Shown piece after piece: positions 25,953 to 29,057 of a stretch of DNA of 29,057 bases. Numbering within the stretch: the first letter of the stretch is position 1; every line of letters begins with the position of its first letter. The notes beneath the pieces are model-generated. The model was not told the DNA's origin. It saw only the letters and a list, made by a program, of their open reading frames with translations, and did no database searches. Made by a program: the position numbers and the translations under genes. Source of the stretch: DASYPQ01 sp041488095 (GTDB lineage Bacteria; Planctomycetota; UBA1135; GCA-002686595); contig JBGPOP010000047.1 of the NCBI GenBank assembly GCA_041488095.1, forward strand, positions 1 through 29,057, written 5' to 3'.

Positions 25953-26147
25953 TCAGGGCTTCAGCATGCGCTTGATCAACGTGGACCAGGTGGTGTTCAG
26001 CACCATCCGCCGGCGCAGGTTACGCCCGGTCTCGCCGGTGTACGACGCGTGCATGTGGCCGCGGCCGGGGTGGCTGCACATCACCTTGCCGCGCTTGGTG
26101 ACCTTGAAGCGCTTCTTGATAGCGCCCTTCGATTTCATCTTGGGCAT
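25953..26147 (-). CDS. rpmI: 50S ribosomal protein L35
   Basis: 64 residues from the ATG at 26145-26147. This start is decided by the family's invariant opening PKMKSKGAIKKRFKVT. The frame is open further upstream, but that extension is not conserved. The middle has KVMCSHPGRGHMH, followed by a basic helix with GRNLRRRMVL. L35 is a small late-assembly protein of the large subunit. It is co-transcribed with rplT (3-nt gap) and preceded by a possible promoter at 26253-26280, leaving a GC-rich leader of about 100 nt that could hold an autoregulatory structure. Confidence 0.95.
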   Translation of the reverse strand: MPKMKSKGAIKKRFKVTKRGKVMCSHPGRGHMHASYTGETGRNLRRRMVLNTTWSTLIKRMLKP

Positions 26148-26252
26148 GGGACGTCCTCGGGGTAGTGACCGCGAATCCCCGCTCGCTGGCATGCCGTGCA
26201 CCGCTTGCGGGGGCCGGGAGGCCTCGCGGCCCACCGGACTTGGAGCGCGGAC

Positions 26253-26280
26253 AGGCTACGGTCCGCGGCGGCGAATGCAA
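26253..26280 (-). promoter_or_regulatory. Putative promoter of rpmI-rplT
   Basis: Minus strand TTGCAT (26275-26280), 16-bp spacer, TAGCCT (26253-26258), located just after the dps stop. The resulting leader of ~100 nt contains GGGCCG pairing with CGGCCC around a GAGGCCTC core. Pattern match only. Confidence 0.4.
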
Positions 26281-26287
26281 GGCCTCC

Positions 26288-26767
26288 CTAGATCCCCTCG
26301 AGAGTCGCCCTGAGGAACCAGCCGTTCTTCTCGAACTCGGTGATCATCCCCGTGAGCAGGTCGACCGTGTCCGCATCCGCCTGGGCTTCGGCCGTCGCTC
26401 GCGCCGTGCGCAAGCCCTTGAGGTAGGCCTCGACGCGGTCCGCGAGCAGGGCGACGTGGTCCAGATCGCGCGTGGTGCCGGCCGGGTAGTCGGGGATGCG
26501 CGAAGCACGCGCCGACTGCTTCACCGTGCCCACGGCGAGCGCTCCGAGAGCCACCGCGCGCTCGGCGATCGAGTCGTTGTAGTTCGCGAGGGTGACGGCG
26601 AAGCCCTCGAAGAGCGGGTGCAGAGCCGCGAAGTGCGGGCCCTTGACGTTCCAGTGGGCGACCTTGACCTGGCTGAAGAGGTCCAGGCCGTCGGCGAGGG
26701 AGGCATTGAGATCGCCGGCGATCTTCGCGCGGGCGCTCTCGGGGAGAGGACTCGAAGTCGTGTGCAT
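26288..26767 (-). CDS. dps: Dps-family ferritin-like DNA-protecting protein
   Basis: 159 residues, typical Dps length. It forms a dodecamer that oxidises Fe(II) with hydrogen peroxide and stores the iron, limiting Fenton damage. The inter-subunit ferroxidase ligands are in register with E. coli Dps: H38 and H50 (AHWNVKGPHFAALH), D65 and E69 (NDSIAERAVALG); Glu at 54 replaces the usual Asp. The N-terminal tail is short with few Lys/Arg, so DNA binding may be weak. It starts 7 nt after the ahpC stop, and its AGGTGA ribosome site overlaps that stop, so the two genes are clearly co-transcribed and probably under OxyR control from the shared intergenic region. Confidence 0.95.
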   Translation of the reverse strand: MHTTSSPLPESARAKIAGDLNASLADGLDLFSQVKVAHWNVKGPHFAALHPLFEGFAVTLANYNDSIAERAVALGALAVGTVKQSARASRIPDYPAGTTRDLDHVALLADRVEAYLKGLRTARATAEAQADADTVDLLTGMITEFEKNGWFLRATLEGI

Positions 26768-26774
26768 GGGTCAC

Positions 26775-27380
26775 CTAGTTCGTGTGGAGGAATGGATGCG
26801 GCTGAGCATTGTCGTGCGCCAAGGACGCCTGCGCCATCCCGGAAGCAACCTGGAGCGTCTGCTCGCCCTTCTTCCAGTTGCACGGGCACAGCTCGTCGGT
26901 CTGCAGCGCGTCGAGGACGCGCAGGACCTCGTCGACGCTGCGGCCGACCTTGAGGTCGTTCACCGCGGCCCAGCGGATCGTGCCCTCCGGATCGACGAGG
27001 AAGGTGGCGCGCAGCGGGACGCCCTCCTCCTTGTGGAGGATGCCGAGGGCCGAGGCGAGCTCGCGACGCGTGTCGGCGAGCATCGGATAGGGCAGGTCCT
27101 TCAGGTCCGGGTGCGCGCGGCGCCAGGCGAGGTGGACGAACTGGGTGTCCGTGCTCGCGCCGAGGATCTGGGCGTCGCGGTCGCGGAAGTCGCGCTCGCG
27201 CCGGCCGAACGCGGCGATCTCGGTCGGGCAGACGAAGGTGAAGTCCATGGGCCAGAAGAAGAGCACCTTCCAGCGGCCGGGATGGCTCTCTCCGGTGATC
27301 TCGGCGAACTCGGCGCCGGGCTGCGTGGATACCACGGCCTGGAGCTTGAAGGGGGGCTGACGGTCTCCGACGGTCAGCAT
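26775..27380 (-). CDS. ahpC: AhpC-type peroxiredoxin
   Basis: 201 residues from the ATG at 27380, which has AAAGGAA nine bases upstream; a GTG at 27410 is in frame but not needed. The peroxidatic Cys is C51 in DFTFVCPTE. The resolving pair is C165/C167 in DELCPCNWKKGEQTL, the arrangement seen in actinobacterial-type AhpC, which is reduced by an AhpD-like or thioredoxin partner rather than AhpF. It reduces hydrogen peroxide, organic peroxides and probably peroxynitrite in the cytoplasm. No ahpD or ahpF is seen in the window. It is divergent from oxyR across a 104-bp region holding a probable OxyR site, and it is the first gene of an ahpC-dps operon. Confidence 0.95.
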   Translation of the reverse strand: MLTVGDRQPPFKLQAVVSTQPGAEFAEITGESHPGRWKVLFFWPMDFTFVCPTEIAAFGRRERDFRDRDAQILGASTDTQFVHLAWRRAHPDLKDLPYPMLADTRRELASALGILHKEEGVPLRATFLVDPEGTIRWAAVNDLKVGRSVDEVLRVLDALQTDELCPCNWKKGEQTLQVASGMAQASLAHDNAQPHPFLHTN

Positions 27381-27455
27381 GGTCGCGATTCCTTTCGTGT
27401 CGAGATGCACTTCGAGAACGGAGAAGAGTGTCGGACGTGGACGCCGGGCGCGGAA

Positions 27456-27492
27456 TTCGATTGTCTGTATGGACGGGATCGAAGATGGCTAT
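27456..27492. promoter_or_regulatory. Probable OxyR operator between ahpC and oxyR
   Basis: Four tetranucleotides with exact 7-nt spacing: TTCG, GTAT, ATCG, CTAT, against the OxyR consensus ATAG-N7-CTAT-N7-ATAG-N7-CTAT (12 of 16 bases). The last element runs past the oxyR ATG at 27485, which would allow autorepression while activating ahpC on the other strand. Confidence 0.5.
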
Positions 27493-28450
27493 CGACCTCT
27501 CCGCCGTGACGCTGACCGAGCTGCGCTATGCGGTCGCCGTCGCCGAGCACCGGCACTTCGGGCGCGCCGCGGCGGCGTGCTTCGTGACGCAGCCGACGCT
27601 CTCGGCGCAGGTCGCGAAGCTCGAGCGCACGCTGGGGGTCAAGCTGTTCGATCGGACGAGCAAGGCGGTGCTCCCGACGCCCGAGGGCGAGGAGATCGTG
27701 CGCGAGGCGCGCGCCGTGCTCGCCGCGGCAGAGCGGATCGTCGAGGTGGCGCGGAGCCAGAGCGAGCCGATGACCGGGACGTGGCGGCTCGGCGTGATCC
27801 CGACGCTCGCGCCCTACCTCCTGCCGTGGCTCGTGCCGCCGCTGCGGGAGGCCTTCCCGCGGCTTGCGCTCGTGTTCCGCGAGATGAAGACCGCCGAGGT
27901 GCTCTCCGAGATCGCGCAGCGCCGGCTCGACTGCGGCCTGCTCGCAATGCCGGTGACCGCCGAGGGGCTCGCGATCGAGCCTCTGTTCGACGAGCCGTTC
28001 CTCCTGATCGCGCCCCGCAACCACGCGCTGGCCGCGAAGAAGACCGTGAGCGAGTCCGACCTGGCCGGCGAGCGCGTGCTGCTGCTCGACGAGGGCCATT
28101 GCCTGCGGGAGCAGGCGCTCTCGATCTGCGCCCGCGCGGGCGCGCTCGACGCGACGGGAGAGGGAGACTTCCGCGCGACGAGCATCGAGACGCTCCGGCA
28201 CATGGTCGCGGGCGGGATGGGCCTCACGCTCTTGCCCGCGCTCGCGCTGCGGGATGGGCAAGCGCGAGGGGACGTCGCGGTCGTGCCGTTCGCCGAGCCC
28301 GCGCCATCGCGGAGCATGGCGCTCGTCTTCCGCGCCAGCCACCCACGCGCGCGGGACTATGTTCAGATCGCCGCGTTCGTGCGCGAGCATCTGCCGGCGG
28401 AAGTAAAGAGCCAGAGCGATCCCTCTGCGAGCCGCCGCCGCCGCAACTGA
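27485..28450 (+). CDS. oxyR: LysR-family hydrogen peroxide sensor OxyR
   Basis: 321 residues from the ATG at 27485; a GTG at 27428 would add 19 non-conserved residues. The N-terminal winged helix-turn-helix is LTELRYAVAVAEHRHFGRAA with TQPTLSAQVAKLE. The C-terminal regulatory domain has the redox pair C206 and C215 in GHCLREQALSIC, separated by eight residues exactly as in E. coli OxyR (C199/C208), plus SIETLRHMVAGGMGLTLLP. Peroxide should oxidise C206 to a disulfide and switch it to an activator. The divergent ahpC-dps operon is the obvious target. A basic, Arg-rich extra tail (PSASRRRRN) ends the protein. Confidence 0.96.
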   Translation: MAIDLSAVTLTELRYAVAVAEHRHFGRAAAACFVTQPTLSAQVAKLERTLGVKLFDRTSKAVLPTPEGEEIVREARAVLAAAERIVEVARSQSEPMTGTWRLGVIPTLAPYLLPWLVPPLREAFPRLALVFREMKTAEVLSEIAQRRLDCGLLAMPVTAEGLAIEPLFDEPFLLIAPRNHALAAKKTVSESDLAGERVLLLDEGHCLREQALSICARAGALDATGEGDFRATSIETLRHMVAGGMGLTLLPALALRDGQARGDVAVVPFAEPAPSRSMALVFRASHPRARDYVQIAAFVREHLPAEVKSQSDPSASRRRRN

Positions 28451-28483
28451 TCGAGGAGCTGCGCTGGTTCCGTTCTCCTCATA

Positions 28484-29057
28484 TCAGGGGCTCCAAACCG
28501 CCGACAGCGCGTTGCAGACGTTCCAGGTGTTGCCCGGGGGGTTCGGGCAGAAGCTGGTTGAGGGGTCGCGGTAGTAGACTTGGTAGTGCCGCGTCGCGCC
28601 CATCGGGATCGTGTCGCCCAGTGTTGCCGACCGCGCCGAAACCGATGGATCCGCCCCCTGCGGAGCGGCCACGACGCCACCGACGGCGTTCCTGTTGTAC
28701 AGGCGCTTCAGTATCCCTCCGGCACAGCGGAGGCCATCGCCGTAGACGACCGGCGCGATGAAGGAGCTTCCCTGCAGGAAGATGCTGAAGGCAGTCGGTC
28801 TCTCCGCTGACGAAGTGAGAACCAGGGTGTCGGATGCAAGGCTCGGGATTCCCGTGGCGGTGAGCAGCGCGCCGCCCGTGCTGGACGAGTTCTCGCAGCC
28901 GTGGCCGGCGAGCCCGCTGTTCCCGCACGGGCAGGGGACTCCCGTCCCGTCGCCGAAGCAAGATGCGACGATCGGCGGCTGCCCGCGGTCGCGGACGAAG
29001 ACGTCCCAGGTCCCGTTCGTGTCGCCCGCGACGAGGTTCGAGGCGTCGCTCTCGAAC
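28484..29057 (-). CDS. C-terminal end of a planctomycetal secreted protein (N-terminus beyond the window)
   Basis: Reading from the right edge (first full codon at 29056), the frame is open for 190 codons to a stop at 28484, so only the C-terminal part is present. It begins with ESDASNLVAGDTNG and DVFVRDRG, a motif seen in beta-propeller-like repeats of extracellular proteins. It continues with a Cys-rich, Gly-rich segment (SCFGDGTGVPCPCGNSG, GHGCENSSSTGGALL), YGDGLRCAGG, and ends with GDTIPMGATRHYQVYYRD and NTWNVCNALSAVW. I recall this C-terminal module from many large secreted proteins of Planctomycetota (Poly30-like genomes), where it may serve in surface attachment or secretion; that role is not proven. 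It is convergent with oxyR, 33 bp apart. Confidence 0.8.
   Translation of the reverse strand, partial: FESDASNLVAGDTNGTWDVFVRDRGQPPIVASCFGDGTGVPCPCGNSGLAGHGCENSSSTGGALLTATGIPSLASDTLVLTSSAERPTAFSIFLQGSSFIAPVVYGDGLRCAGGILKRLYNRNAVGGVVAAPQGADPSVSARSATLGDTIPMGATRHYQVYYRDPSTSFCPNPPGNTWNVCNALSAVWSP

Overview
The window is a GC-rich bacterial chromosome segment with tightly packed genes on both strands. It most resembles Planctomycetota. The clues are the C-terminal domain of the secreted protein cut by the right edge, a DUF4838 protein, a TPR-bearing Ser/Thr kinase and the large number of polysaccharide genes. The lineage call is from recollection of these families, not from a search. No rRNA, tRNA, CRISPR array or transposase was seen.

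Layout. (1) 1-5818, minus strand: a polyprenyl-phosphate sugar transferase, two GT4 glycosyltransferases, a DUF5658 membrane protein and the start of a Ser/Thr kinase with TM and TPR-like parts (cut by the left edge). A nucleosidase (5919-6563) lies just upstream. (2) 6671-10118, plus strand: a compact three-gene unit of SDR epimerase, membrane-anchored PPC/trypsin-like protease and a second SDR. (3) 10127-15095, minus strand: a VOC-zinc ribbon fusion, acetyl-CoA synthetase, an EndoIII-like Fe-S glycosylase and a B12-binding radical SAM enzyme. (4) 15257-20042, minus strand: a sugar transferase with a degenerate GGDEF-like N-terminus, an exosortase E/CPBP-protease fusion (XrtE type), and two tiny PEID-type sorting-signal proteins. 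(5) 20306-26147: pheT, pheS, rplT and rpmI on the minus strand, with a DUF4838 gene inserted in the opposite orientation. (6) 26288-28450: a peroxide-defence module, ahpC-dps divergent from oxyR. (7) 28484-29057: the C-terminal end of a secreted protein.

The most striking part is 18.6-20.6 kb. The exosortase/protease sits downstream of two paralogous microproteins of 69 and 77 residues. Each is little more than a signal peptide followed directly by an APEIDPG-transmembrane-RRR sorting tag, which leaves about 8 and 13 residues between the predicted signal peptidase site and the PEID motif. The two copies lie in a tandem segmental duplication of about 0.87 kb. The unit includes the 3' end of pheT, the intergenic promoter, the microprotein gene and its 3' flank. 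The extra pheT end survives as a frameshifted pseudogene between the two microprotein genes. Both promoters keep the same geometry (TTGCnn, 17 bp, CATACT, about 75 bp to the ATG), so both genes are probably expressed.

Functionally, the window combines surface polysaccharide assembly (two initiating sugar transferases, two GT4 enzymes, SDRs), a dedicated protein-sorting system that usually accompanies such polysaccharides, translation genes, and an OxyR-controlled peroxide response with a plausible operator overlapping the oxyR start.
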